Origin: Verrucomicrobiia bacterium
GTDB taxonomy: Bacteria; Verrucomicrobiota; Verrucomicrobiia; Limisphaerales; DSYF01
Assembly: GCA_035765895.1 (NCBI GenBank)
Contig: DASTWL010000034.1
Span: forward strand, 62,001 to 126,000
Direction: 5' to 3'
Length of the DNA: 64,000 nt
Part shown: positions 1 through 8,201 of the stretch, piece by piece
How the letters are laid out: each line of letters begins with the position of its first letter
How positions within the stretch are numbered: the stretch's first letter is position 1
Notes under the pieces: model-generated
What the model saw: only the letters and a program-made list of their open reading frames with translations
What the model was told of the DNA's origin: nothing
Databases searched by the model: none
Made by a program: the position numbers and the translations under genes

Positions 1-894
1 GGACGACGGCACGATGGCGACGATCTGCTTGCCGGCATTTTCCGGCCGCTTGGCCACTTCGAGCGCCGCCCAAATCGCCGCGCCGCTGGAAATGCCGACC
101 GGGATGCCGTCGAGCTGGTTCACTTCCTTGGAGATCGGGCCGGAGTCTTCCTCGTTCACCTTGATGATTTCATCAATGATCTTGGTGTTCAGCACCACCG
201 GCACAAAGCCCGCGCCCAACCCCTGCAACTTGTGCGGTCCCGGCGCGCCGCCCGAGAGCACCGCCGACTTCGCGGGCTCCACGGCGATCACCTTGAAGCT
301 CGGTTTCCGGGCCTTGATGACTTCGCCAACGCCCGTGATGGTGCCGCCCGTGCCCACGCCGGAAATCAAAATGTCCACCTTGCCGTCGGTGTCCTTCCAA
401 ATCTCCTCCGCGGTCGTCTGGCGATGAATTTCCGGGTTGGCTGGATTGGCGAACTGCTGCGGGATGATGCTGTTCGGAATCTGCGCATGCAGTTCCTCGG
501 CCTTGGCGATGGCGCCCTTCATGCCTTTCGCGCCTTCGGTCAACACGAGCCGTGCGCCGAGAATCTTCAGCAGCTTGCGACGTTCGAGCGACATCGTCTC
601 GGGCATGGTGAGGATGAGTTTCAGTCCACGTGCGGCGGCCACAAACGCCAAGGCGATGCCGGTGTTGCCGCTGGTGGGCTCAATCAACACCGCCCCGGGC
701 TTGATTTTGCCTTCCCGTAACGCGGTATCAATCATGGACACTCCGATGCGGTCCTTGACGCTGGAAAGCGGGTTGAAGAATTCGAGCTTCAGGAGCACGT
801 CGGCCACGGCGCCGTGTTTCTTGGCGGTGCGATTGAGGCGGACGAGCGGGGTGTTGCCGATGGTTTCCGTGATGTCATTGTAGATGCGTGCCAT
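1..894 (-). CDS. cysK: Cysteine synthase A (O-acetylserine sulfhydrylase), C-terminus cut by window edge
   Basis: PLP-dependent fold-type II enzyme that makes L-cysteine from O-acetylserine and sulfide in the cytoplasm. The reading frame is open from the ATG at 894 to base 1, giving 298 residues. This is about 10-15 short of the usual 310, so only the extreme C-terminus is missing. Visible motifs are NTPLVRL near residue 14, the PLP-lysine segment [11 protein letters not shown] (Lys about 47), the substrate loop TSGNTG, the phosphate-binding GVGTGGT, and GISSGAA near the end. It is transcribed leftward and is separated from the upstream aminotransferase by a terminator-like hairpin, so it is probably its own unit. 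CBS-like paralogues share this fold, but the length and motif set fit CysK. Confidence 0.95.
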   Translation of the reverse strand, partial: MARIYNDITETIGNTPLVRLNRTAKKHGAVADVLLKLEFFNPLSSVKDRIGVSMIDTALREGKIKPGAVLIEPTSGNTGIALAFVAAARGLKLILTMPETMSLERRKLLKILGARLVLTEGAKGMKGAIAKAEELHAQIPNSIIPQQFANPANPEIHRQTTAEEIWKDTDGKVDILISGVGTGGTITGVGEVIKARKPSFKVIAVEPAKSAVLSGGAPGPHKLQGLGAGFVPVVLNTKIIDEIIKVNEEDSGPISKEVNQLDGIPVGISSGAAIWAALEVAKRPENAGKQIVAIVPSS

Positions 895-955
895 AGATGC
901 TCTTTCGTTGTAGTGTTTGATTAACGACCCAAAACGTCGTCGTTTGGTTCAAAAC

Positions 956-983
956 AAAAGTTGAAGCTTTCGCCTCAACTTTT
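956..983 (-). terminator. Terminator-like hairpin after the aminotransferase gene
   Basis: Perfect 9-bp stem (AAAAGTTGA with TCAACTTTT) closed by an inner GC-GAAA-GC loop when read on the minus strand, and followed by further T residues. It lies between the stop of the aminotransferase (1038) and the start of cysK (894), so it should end the leftward aminotransferase transcript. The stem is symmetrical, so weak action on the other strand is possible. Confidence 0.6.
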
Positions 984-1037
984 CCGTTCCGCCATCATCC
1001 CCGGAAATCGAAGACTGTCAAACGGGATTTTCGGCCG

Positions 1038-2216
1038 TCACTTGCTCAGCTTCCCCGTAAACCGCTTCAGCCGCACCATCGCTTCCTTGATGTTGTCCAG
1101 GCTGGTCGCATAGGCGCAACGGATGAAGCCTTCACCGCAATCGCCGAAGGCGGTGCCGGGGACGGCCGCCACCTTTTCCTCGTGCAGGAGCTTCAACGCA
1201 AAGTCCTTCGACTTGAGCCCGAACTTTGCCACGCTTGGAAACGCGTAGAACGCGCCAAGCGGTCGATGGCATTCGAGCCCCATGTCGGCGAAGGCGGACG
1301 CGATAAAATTTCGCCGCCGGCGATACTCGTCCGTCATGGTCGCCACATCCTTCGTGCGGGCGAGCGCTTCGACGGCGGCCTTCTGGGCGAGCGACGAGGC
1401 GCAGAGCATCGTGTATTGATGCACCTTCATCATCGCTTCGATCAATTCCGCCGGCCCCGCGGCGTAACCGAGCCGGTAGCCCGTCATGGCCCACGCCTTT
1501 GAAAAGCCGTGCAGGAAAATCGTGCGGTCCTTCATGCCGGGCAAACTCACGATGCTGACGTGCGGTGTGTCGTAAGTCAGTTCGGCGTAGATTTCGTCCG
1601 TAATGACAATGAGGTCGCGTTCACGCGCAAATGCCGCGATGTCCTCCAAGTCCTGCCGGCTCATGATCGCGCCGGTCGGGTTGTTGGGGAAATTCAGCAT
1701 CAACAGCTTGGTCTTCGGCGTGCATTTCGCCTCCAACATCGCACGTGTCAGGCGGAAACCGTTCTCGGCACTCGTCTCCACCGCGAGTGGTGTGCCGCCC
1801 GCAAAGAGAATCGTCGCACGATACGAGACATAGCACGGCTCGTGGTAAAGCACTTCGTCGCCCGGATTGATGAGTGCGCGCAAGGCGAGATCGAGCGCCT
1901 CGCTGACACCGACCGTGACGAGGACTTCGTTGTCCGGGTTGTATTCCGCGCCGAAGTGCTTCGCGACGTATTTGGACAGCGCCCGGCGCAGTTCGATGTA
2001 GCCGAGGTTGCTGGAGTAATGCGTCGCGCCGCGTTCGAGCGCGAAGACGGTGGCTTCCCGGACATGCCAGGGCGTGTCGAAGTCGGGCTCGCCAATGCCC
2101 AGGCTGATCACGTCCTTCATCGTCGTGACGATGTCGAAGAAGTCGCGGATGCCGGAGCGCGGGATGTCGCGCACCACGGTGTTGATGCGATTACGGAGCG
2201 ACACTGAGGCGTTCAT
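1038..2216 (-). CDS. PLP-dependent aminotransferase, class I/II
   Basis: Fold-type I aminotransferase of 392 residues, the normal length for the family. Key features are NNPTG near residues 178-182, the DEIY motif near 207-210, the Schiff-base lysine in HGFSKAW (Lys about 240) and the downstream Arg in GYRLGY. It probably transfers the amino group of an aromatic or aliphatic amino acid to 2-oxoglutarate; the substrate cannot be read from the sequence. The start overlaps the end of the Lrp/AsnC-type gene by 26 bp. That suggests co-transcription, and an Lrp-family protein beside an aminotransferase commonly senses the same amino acid. Confidence 0.93.
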   Translation of the reverse strand: MNASVSLRNRINTVVRDIPRSGIRDFFDIVTTMKDVISLGIGEPDFDTPWHVREATVFALERGATHYSSNLGYIELRRALSKYVAKHFGAEYNPDNEVLVTVGVSEALDLALRALINPGDEVLYHEPCYVSYRATILFAGGTPLAVETSAENGFRLTRAMLEAKCTPKTKLLMLNFPNNPTGAIMSRQDLEDIAAFARERDLIVITDEIYAELTYDTPHVSIVSLPGMKDRTIFLHGFSKAWAMTGYRLGYAAGPAELIEAMMKVHQYTMLCASSLAQKAAVEALARTKDVATMTDEYRRRRNFIASAFADMGLECHRPLGAFYAFPSVAKFGLKSKDFALKLLHEEKVAAVPGTAFGDCGEGFIRCAYATSLDNIKEAMVRLKRFTGKLSK

Positions 2217-2670
2217 CGGAGGTTTCCTGATGCATGAGCACGCCGAGCCGCTTGTAGGTCTTCAGCATGAAATGGGTGGAGGTGGACAGCACGCCTTCGA
2301 GCGGCGACAGCTTCTCGCTCACGAACGCCGCGACCTGGCGCAGGTTCTTGCCCTCGACGAACAACAACAAATCGTAGGCGCCGCTCATGAGATACGCAGA
2401 ACGCACCTCGGGGAACTTGCTGATGCGGTCCGCGATGGTGTTAAACCCGCCTTCGCGCTGGGGCGTAACCCTCACTTCGATGACGGCGGTGACGGTGTCG
2501 AGGTCGAGCTTGTCCTCGTCGAGGATGGCCTGATAACCGCGAATGACACCCTGCTTCTCGTAGGCGGCGATGCGGGCGTTCACTTCGGCGGCGGGGAGGT
2601 TCAACATCCGCGCGATGTTCTCGCGCGATTCGAGCGCATTGGCTCCGAGAATTTTCAGCAGTTCATCCAT
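2191..2670 (-). CDS. Lrp/AsnC family transcriptional regulator
   Basis: Protein of 159 residues with an N-terminal winged helix (MDELLKILGANALESRENIA, then an AAYEKQGVIRGY wing) and a C-terminal RAM/AsnC ligand-binding domain (ISKFPEVRSAYLMSGAYDLL). The ATG at 2670 is chosen over an in-frame TTG at 2682 because a GAGGA Shine-Dalgarno sequence lies 6 nt upstream of the ATG. The gene overlaps the aminotransferase start, so the two form an operon. By family analogy it binds DNA as a dimer or octamer and responds to an amino acid, probably controlling the downstream aminotransferase. Confidence 0.9.
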   Translation of the reverse strand: MDELLKILGANALESRENIARMLNLPAAEVNARIAAYEKQGVIRGYQAILDEDKLDLDTVTAVIEVRVTPQREGGFNTIADRISKFPEVRSAYLMSGAYDLLLFVEGKNLRQVAAFVSEKLSPLEGVLSTSTHFMLKTYKRLGVLMHQETSDERLSVAP

Positions 2671-3300
2671 AAAAGTCCTCAAGTGAGGGCGGCGAAACTA
2701 ACGAGCGGGCGCGAACTTGGCGAGAAAGAACAGAGCAGCTTCGACGCGAATTAGCACGAATTCAAATGCGCTGAGCCGGACAGCGTGGGCGCGATTCGGA
2801 GTTCCCCTCCTTGGAGGGGTTAGGGGTGGGTTTGGCCACCGAGGTGCGTGCCGCACGAGCAAACGTTCATGCAGGAAGAATGGGATTTGCAGGATGCCTG
2901 CGAAGCCAAACCAAAAGCCCCAGCGGGGCGAAATGTGAATAGCCCGGGGCGAGGCCGCGAAGCGGACGCTGCCCCGGGTTTGCGTCCCCAAAAAAATTCC
3001 CTCCCCGCTCCATGTCCTTCGCTCGAGGGAGCGGGACTTGAGCTGCTTGGGATGCGGCGAAATGAATTTGCCAGCGGCAAAGGCCCGCAGGGCCGAACGA
3101 GCGGCGCGAGTGAGTCACTAGGTGTCCGCAGGCCGGATGAGGGTTGTCGGGCAAAGACACTTTAGTTGGGAGGGGAGAGGGTCAGGGTGAGGTGAGGGCG
3201 GCTTTAACAAATACCCACGCTTGCGCTGAACTCCGTTCTCCTTAATCTGCGGGCGCTAGATCAAACCAGAGACGACCAGAACATCATTTAACTAAAATTA
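2671..3300. repeat. Intergenic mosaic; left arm of a composite inverted repeat
   Basis: About 600 bp without a convincing gene; the short reading frames here have repeat-derived composition. It contains CCCCTCC-TT-GGAGGGG at 2804-2819, a segment at 2901-2948, a second GC hairpin near 3003-3038 and a block at 3169-3193. Each has an inverted counterpart in the same mirrored order at 8232-8476. The 3169-3193 block is an exact reverse complement of 8232-8256 (25/25), and 2801-2832 matches 8445-8476 at 30 of 32 positions. These look like members of a dispersed palindromic intergenic repeat family. The last part (3194-3300) is AT-richer, with a -10-like TAAAAT at 3293-3298. Confidence 0.75.
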
Positions 3301-3306
3301 TTTTGC

Positions 3307-3534
3307 GCAGCTTCGGCTGCTGTCCGCATCGAAACCTAGGAAATTTCGCAACAGAGGACAGCGATCGTCGGGCGCCCCATTGGGGCGCACTGGCATCGCT
3401 CCTCTGTGGGCCCTCCTAGGTGCCTGATGCGGGGCGTGTTAGTGTCGCCCCCTTCTATTTCAGGCACCGGAGTTCCCACGGAGGACAGTTCCGTCAGACA
3501 GCACTGATTCGCGCGCGAGCGAATCCCTGTCTGC
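3307..3534 (+). ncRNA. Candidate structured RNA or leader upstream of the methyltransferase genes
   Basis: This 228-bp stretch is almost entirely self-complementary. Stems are: GCAGC-TTCG-GCTGC at 3307-3320; a long arm of ACAGAGG (3351-3357) with CCTCTGT (3401-3407), AGCGAT (3360-3365) with ATCGCT (3395-3400) and GCGCCCC-ATT-GGGGCGC (3372-3388); GGTGCCTGA (3419-3427) with TCAGGCACC (3460-3468) enclosing GGGGCG/CGCCCC; ACGGA/TCCGT at 3478-3494; and CAGACAG (3495-3501) with CTGTCTG (3527-3533) stacked on GATTCGC/GCGAATC. CCTAGG at 3335 could alternatively pair with 3415-3420, so two states are possible. A -10-like TAAAAT ends 9 nt before the first stem. No known family was recognised. The plus orientation follows the TTCG loop and the downstream gene. 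Confidence 0.55.
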
Positions 3535-4206
3535 ATGGCGAGTTCCATCGTTTCCAAGCAAAGAGTCTCCGACCACGGCGAGGTGTTGACCGGCACACGC
3601 GAGGTCAACGCCATGCTTGATTTGGTCAAGCAGGAGACGGAACGGATTGAATCCCGGTTTCTCGAACCCGCCTGCGGCAACGGCAATTTTCTCGCGGAGA
3701 TTTTGGAGCGGAAGTTGCGCGTCGTTGAAGCCCGCTACGCCAGAAGCCAGTTGGACTACGAGCGCAAGGCGGTGCTGGCCGTTACCTCCATCTACGGCAT
3801 AGACATTCTGGAGGACAACGTCATCCAATGTCGCGCCCGGCTTTTCGCCATCTTCGACGGGCGATACACCGCACGTTTCAAGAAGTCGGCCAGGGATGAA
3901 TGTCGCGACGCGGTCAAATACATCCTTGAGCGGAACATTATTCACGGCGACGCACTGTCGCTGAGGATGGTTGGCCCGGCGAATTACCCGATCATCTTTT
4001 CCGAGTGGTCTGCGCCCTTCGACAACAGCCTGCTCAAGCGGCGGGACTACACGTTCTCTGAATTGCTTCAGGACGCTGAAGGTAAGCAGCCGAACCTGTT
4101 CATCACCGAAGAATACTCTGACTTGGGCCACCGGGCTTTCATCCCCAAGGAACTGACCAGCTACCCGCCCATCCACTTCCTCAAGGTGCGTGAACATGAG
4201 AAATAG
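3535..4206 (+). CDS. DNA methyltransferase-like subunit M (first of two), no NPPY motif
   Basis: Protein of 223 residues resembling the small restriction subunit M proteins that begin with a DHGEV motif. It has a clear SAM-binding motif I (EPACGNGNF, residues 44-52) and an acidic motif II region (YGIDILEDN near 86-94). Where NPPY/DPPY would be expected it reads IIFSEWS, so it probably does not methylate alone and may pair with the next protein. The start is placed at the ATG at 3535, which fits homologue N-termini. There is no Shine-Dalgarno sequence: the bases before the ATG form the last hairpin of the folded leader, so initiation may be controlled or leader-dependent. It overlaps the next gene by 11 bp. 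Confidence 0.8.
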   Translation: MASSIVSKQRVSDHGEVLTGTREVNAMLDLVKQETERIESRFLEPACGNGNFLAEILERKLRVVEARYARSQLDYERKAVLAVTSIYGIDILEDNVIQCRARLFAIFDGRYTARFKKSARDECRDAVKYILERNIIHGDALSLRMVGPANYPIIFSEWSAPFDNSLLKRRDYTFSELLQDAEGKQPNLFITEEYSDLGHRAFIPKELTSYPPIHFLKVREHEK

Positions 4207-5695
4207 CGGCTACAATCCCGATGTCCTGAGTTGCCTCGCGAACTTAAGCAGCGACGAAGTTTTTACACCGCCACAACTGGCCAATGACATCTTGGACCAG
4301 CTTCCGCCGGAACTTTGGTGCGACAAAAATACTCGCTTTCTGGATCCGTTTTGCAAATCAGGCGTGTTCCTGCGTGAGATCACCAAGCGGCTGCTCGTGG
4401 GATTGGAGAAGCAGATTCCGGATCAACAAAAGCGGCTCAATCACATTCTCCAGAATCAAGTTTTCGGCATCGCCATTACAGAATTGACCGCGCTGCTGTC
4501 CCGCCGCTCGGTCTACTGCTCCAAGACTGCAAACGGGAAGTATTCCGTTTGCGATTCGTTTGATGACAAGGCGGGCAACATCCGGTTCAAGCCCGGGGAA
4601 CACACTTGGAATAACGGTCGTTGTGATTATTGCGGCGCCAGCAAAGACGCCTACGACCGCGGCGGTGAACTCGAAGTCCACGCTTACGAATTTATCCACA
4701 CCGAAAAGCCGGAGAAGATTTTTGATATGAAATTTGATGTCGTGATTGGCAACCCGCCATACCAGTTAAGCGATGAAGGAGCAGGGGCAAGCGCGTCCCC
4801 AATTTACCATCTGTTTGTAGAGCAGGCGAAAAAACTTAATCCGCGTTTTTTGTCGATGATTATCCCGGCTCGCTGGTATGCCGGCGGCAAAGGCTTGGAC
4901 GACTTTCGAGCAGCAATGCTCGCGGATAGACGAATTTCACGCTTGGTTGATTATCCAGTAGCATCTGATGTCTTTCCTGGGGTCAAACTAAATGGTGGAG
5001 TGTGCTATTTCCTATGGGAGCGCGACTGGGCTGGTGATTGCCAGATCACGACGAGGATGAGTGGGGCCGAGGATTCCATGGTGAGAAGCTTGGGGCAATT
5101 CGACATTTTCGTCCGCTTTAACAAGGGCATATCCATCCTTCAAAAGGTTTTAGCGAAAAATTATGCCAGTCTTAGCGAGCAGGTCTTGTCCAGAAAGCCA
5201 TTTGGGCTGGATACACAGCAGCGGCCATCCAGCAAAGGTGATGTAACGCTCTATGCAAACAAGAGCGTTGGAAAAATTGACAAAGCTGCCATTCCTCAAT
5301 CCAAGGAAATAATCGGGAAATGGAAGGTTCTGCTCTCAATGGCCTACGGCGAAGGCGGGGAAGCACGCGAATATCCCAGGATGATCATTGGCCGTCCAAT
5401 CGTTGCGGCTCCCCCAAGCGCTTGCACTGAAACATACATAGTTGCCGGAGCGTATAGCTCGAGAATCGAAGCAGAAAACTTGGCCAGCTTTCTGAGAACG
5501 AAGTTCGTGCGCTTGCTGATCGCTCTTCGGAAGAATACTCAGCACATTACAAAAGACCGTTTCGCCTTCGTGCCTTCGCTCCCCATGACGAAGGAATGGA
5601 CGGACAAAACTCTCTGGGCGCATTTCGGACTTGCGGAAGAGGAGGTTGCCTTCATTGAGTCCATCGTTCGTCCAATGGAGGTGGACGATGAATAA
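4196..5695 (+). CDS. Eco57I-like N6-adenine DNA methyltransferase subunit (NPPYQL type)
   Basis: Protein of 499 residues. The catalytic motif IV NPPYQ is at residues 186-190, preceded by FDVVIG, as in Eco57I-type adenine methyltransferases. The motif I position reads DPFCKSG (50-56) in place of a normal DPxxGxG, while the preceding small subunit has an intact motif I, so the pair may act as one split enzyme. An insertion with C108, C119 and CDYC at 143-146 looks like a zinc-binding knuckle. The rest (SMIIPARWYAGGKGL, VKLNGGVCYFLW) is typical of the target-recognition part of this family. The ATG at 4196 is preferred over the GTG at 4190 because AAGG lies 9 nt upstream. It overlaps the next gene by 8 bp. 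Confidence 0.85.
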   Translation: MRNSGYNPDVLSCLANLSSDEVFTPPQLANDILDQLPPELWCDKNTRFLDPFCKSGVFLREITKRLLVGLEKQIPDQQKRLNHILQNQVFGIAITELTALLSRRSVYCSKTANGKYSVCDSFDDKAGNIRFKPGEHTWNNGRCDYCGASKDAYDRGGELEVHAYEFIHTEKPEKIFDMKFDVVIGNPPYQLSDEGAGASASPIYHLFVEQAKKLNPRFLSMIIPARWYAGGKGLDDFRAAMLADRRISRLVDYPVASDVFPGVKLNGGVCYFLWERDWAGDCQITTRMSGAEDSMVRSLGQFDIFVRFNKGISILQKVLAKNYASLSEQVLSRKPFGLDTQQRPSSKGDVTLYANKSVGKIDKAAIPQSKEIIGKWKVLLSMAYGEGGEAREYPRMIIGRPIVAAPPSACTETYIVAGAYSSRIEAENLASFLRTKFVRLLIALRKNTQHITKDRFAFVPSLPMTKEWTDKTLWAHFGLAEEEVAFIESIVRPMEVDDE

Positions 5696-8201
5696 TGAGT
5701 TTTTTCCACCGCGTCCCACATCGCGCCCCACCATCTACGCCTACGAGGACAGCAATCCTGAACTCAAGGGATTGTTAAAGGTCGGTTACACCACCAAGAC
5801 AGCGCAAGAACGTGTCGCTGCTCAATACCCCACACTCCGGCCCGGAAGATTGCCGTATCGGATTCTGGTCGAGGAGCCGGCGATGCGTGGGGACGGCACC
5901 GTGTTCATGGACCATGACGTCCACCGCTATCTGCGGATGACAGGAATCAGGAACGAGGGCGGCGAGTGGTTCAAATGCACGCCGGCAGAGGTTGTAGCCG
6001 CCATCGTTGCCGTGCGGAACGGCATGTTGGATGGCGAGAATCGCAGCCTCGATTTCCAGATGCGGCCAGAGCAAGCCGATGCAGTTGAGAAAACCGCTGC
6101 CTTTTTCAAGCGCTCCAAAAAGGAAGACCCGAAAAAGACGCCGCACTTCCTCTGGAACGCGAAAATGCGGTTCGGCAAAACCTTCGCCGCGTATCAGCTC
6201 GCCAGGAAGATGGGCTGGCGCAGAATCCTCGTGCTGACCTTCAAGCCAGCCGTGCAAAGCGCCTGGGAGGAGGACTTGAAGTGCCACGTTGATTTCAAAG
6301 GCTGGCAATTCATTTCGCCGGGCGGTTTGTCATACGAAGACGCCGACAGGAAAAAGCCGTTCGTCTGCTTCGGCTCGTTCCAGGATTACCTCGGCAGAAA
6401 CCCCAGCACCGGTGGCATCAAAACCAAGAACGAGTGGGTCCACGCGACGCATTGGGACTGCATCATCCTCGACGAGTATCACTACGGTGCCTGGCGGGAG
6501 AGCGCCAAAGATTTGTTCGAGGCGGAAGATGCGCGGGAACTGGAGTTCGCCGAGAGCAAGGACATGGAGAGGTTTGATGAGGCTGAGATGCCCATCACCA
6601 CGAACGCCTACCTGTATCTTTCCGGCACTCCGTTCCGCGCCATCGCGTCCGGTGAATTCATTGAGGAGCAGATCTTCAACTGGACGTATTCGGACGAGCA
6701 GCGCGCCAAGCTGAATTGGAAGGGTGCGGACAATCCCTATGCCGCGCTGCCGCGCATGGTGCTGTTGACCTACCAATTGCCGGATGCGATTCGGGAGATC
6801 GCGTTGCAAGGCGAGTTCAACGAGTTCGACTTGAATGTCTTCTTCTCCGCCGAGGGCCTTGGAGGCGAAGCGAAGTTCAAATTCGCGAATGAAGTTCAGA
6901 AGTGGTTGGACCTGATTCGCGGCGCGTTCATGGCAACGACCGTGGATAATCTGAAGCTTGGCGCGCAAAAGCCGCCGATGCCTTTTTCCGACGCGCGCCT
7001 GCTGAACATCCTGTCACACACGCTCTGGTTCCTGCCGAGCGTCGCTTCGTGCCATGCGATGCGCAATCTGCTCACGAAACGGCAAAACAAATTTTACCAC
7101 GATTACAAAGTCGTCGTTGCCGCCGGCAGCGCGGCGGGAATTGGCGTTGACGCACTTCCGCCGGTGCTGGAGGCGATGGATGAGCCGCTGAACTCAAAGA
7201 CCATAACGCTCTCGTGCGGCAAGTTGACGACGGGTGTAACCGTCCGACCGTGGACGGGAATCCTGATGCTGCGCAACTCGTCCAGCCCCGAGACATATTT
7301 CCAGGCCGCGTTCCGCGTTCAGTCGCCGTGGACGGTCAAGAATTCCGACGGCCAGTCGCCCAACGAGGAACAAATCATCAAAGAGGAATGTTACGTCTTC
7401 GACTTTGCGCCGGATCGAGCGTTGCGCCAAATCGCTGATTACGGTTGCCGGTTGAACGTGAACGAATCCAACCCGGAAAAGAAGGTTGAGGAGTTCATCC
7501 GGTTTCTGCCGGTGCTCGCCTACGACGGCAGTTCCATGAAGCAGATAGACGCGGCGGGCATCCTGGACATGGCCATGAGCGGCACGACAGCGACGCTGCT
7601 CGCGCGCCGGTGGGAAAGTGCATTACTGGTGAACGTTGATAACGAAACGCTCCAACGCTTGATGAGCAACAAGGCCGCGATGGATGCGCTCATGAGCATC
7701 GAGGGGTTCCGCGCGTTGAATCAGGACATCGAGACCATCATCAACAAGTCAGAGGCAGTGAAAAAAGCCCGGCGTGAAGCGAATGACGAAGAGTTGACGC
7801 CGAAGCAGAAAAAGGAACTGACGGAGGCGGAGAAAGAATACAAGAGCAAGCGGAAGCAGATTCAGGAAAAACTCATCAAGTTCGCCACGCGCGTGCCGGT
7901 GTTTATGTATTTGACCGATTACCGTGAGCGATGCCTGAAAGATGTTATCACGCAGCTTGAGCCCGGCTTGTTCAAGAAGGTGACGGCGCTGTCGATCAAA
8001 GATTTTGAATTGCTGGTCAGTCTCGGTGTGTTCAATAGCGCGCTGATGAACGACGCCGTTTACAAATTTAAGCGATACGAAGATGCGAGCCTGAGCTACA
8101 CGGGAATCAACAAGCATGGCGAAAACGATGTCGGCCTCTTCGATACCGTAATTACCGCCAAGGAATTTGGGGCCGCTGTTGTCAATCAGTCTGCGGTTTA
8201 A
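5688..8201 (+). CDS. GIY-YIG-like nuclease fused to SF2 helicase (restriction-type)
   Basis: Protein of 837 residues. The N-terminal 100 or so residues look like a T5orf172/MUG113-type GIY-YIG domain: TIYAY (15-19), KVGYT (31-35), a following Arg (42), and GGEWF (91-95) supplying the usual Glu. The rest is a superfamily 2 translocase: QMRPEQADAV Q-motif-like segment, Walker A variant AKMRFGKTF (158-166), DEYH box (262-265), SGTPFR motif III, and a C-terminal RecA-like lobe with SCGKLTTGVTV and FRVQSPW. A lysine-rich coiled-coil stretch follows near 690-740. The start is the ATG at 5688 with GGAGG 6 nt upstream. Overlap with both methyltransferase genes implies one restriction-modification operon in which this is the cleaving subunit. 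This role is inferred. Confidence 0.82.
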   Translation: MNNEFFPPRPTSRPTIYAYEDSNPELKGLLKVGYTTKTAQERVAAQYPTLRPGRLPYRILVEEPAMRGDGTVFMDHDVHRYLRMTGIRNEGGEWFKCTPAEVVAAIVAVRNGMLDGENRSLDFQMRPEQADAVEKTAAFFKRSKKEDPKKTPHFLWNAKMRFGKTFAAYQLARKMGWRRILVLTFKPAVQSAWEEDLKCHVDFKGWQFISPGGLSYEDADRKKPFVCFGSFQDYLGRNPSTGGIKTKNEWVHATHWDCIILDEYHYGAWRESAKDLFEAEDARELEFAESKDMERFDEAEMPITTNAYLYLSGTPFRAIASGEFIEEQIFNWTYSDEQRAKLNWKGADNPYAALPRMVLLTYQLPDAIREIALQGEFNEFDLNVFFSAEGLGGEAKFKFANEVQKWLDLIRGAFMATTVDNLKLGAQKPPMPFSDARLLNILSHTLWFLPSVASCHAMRNLLTKRQNKFYHDYKVVVAAGSAAGIGVDALPPVLEAMDEPLNSKTITLSCGKLTTGVTVRPWTGILMLRNSSSPETYFQAAFRVQSPWTVKNSDGQSPNEEQIIKEECYVFDFAPDRALRQIADYGCRLNVNESNPEKKVEEFIRFLPVLAYDGSSMKQIDAAGILDMAMSGTTATLLARRWESALLVNVDNETLQRLMSNKAAMDALMSIEGFRALNQDIETIINKSEAVKKARREANDEELTPKQKKELTEAEKEYKSKRKQIQEKLIKFATRVPVFMYLTDYRERCLKDVITQLEPGLFKKVTALSIKDFELLVSLGVFNSALMNDAVYKFKRYEDASLSYTGINKHGENDVGLFDTVITAKEFGAAVVNQSAV

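Noticed and set aside
2698-3165. Several 70-105-codon frames on both strands in the left repeat arm
   Set aside because: They read through palindromic repeats in several frames at once and show no protein-like pattern. They are better explained as repeat sequence.
3307-3534. Integron attC site as an explanation for the folded element
   Set aside because: The element is far larger and multi-branched, and I could not find the conserved GTTRRRY and RYYYAAC core pair at its ends.
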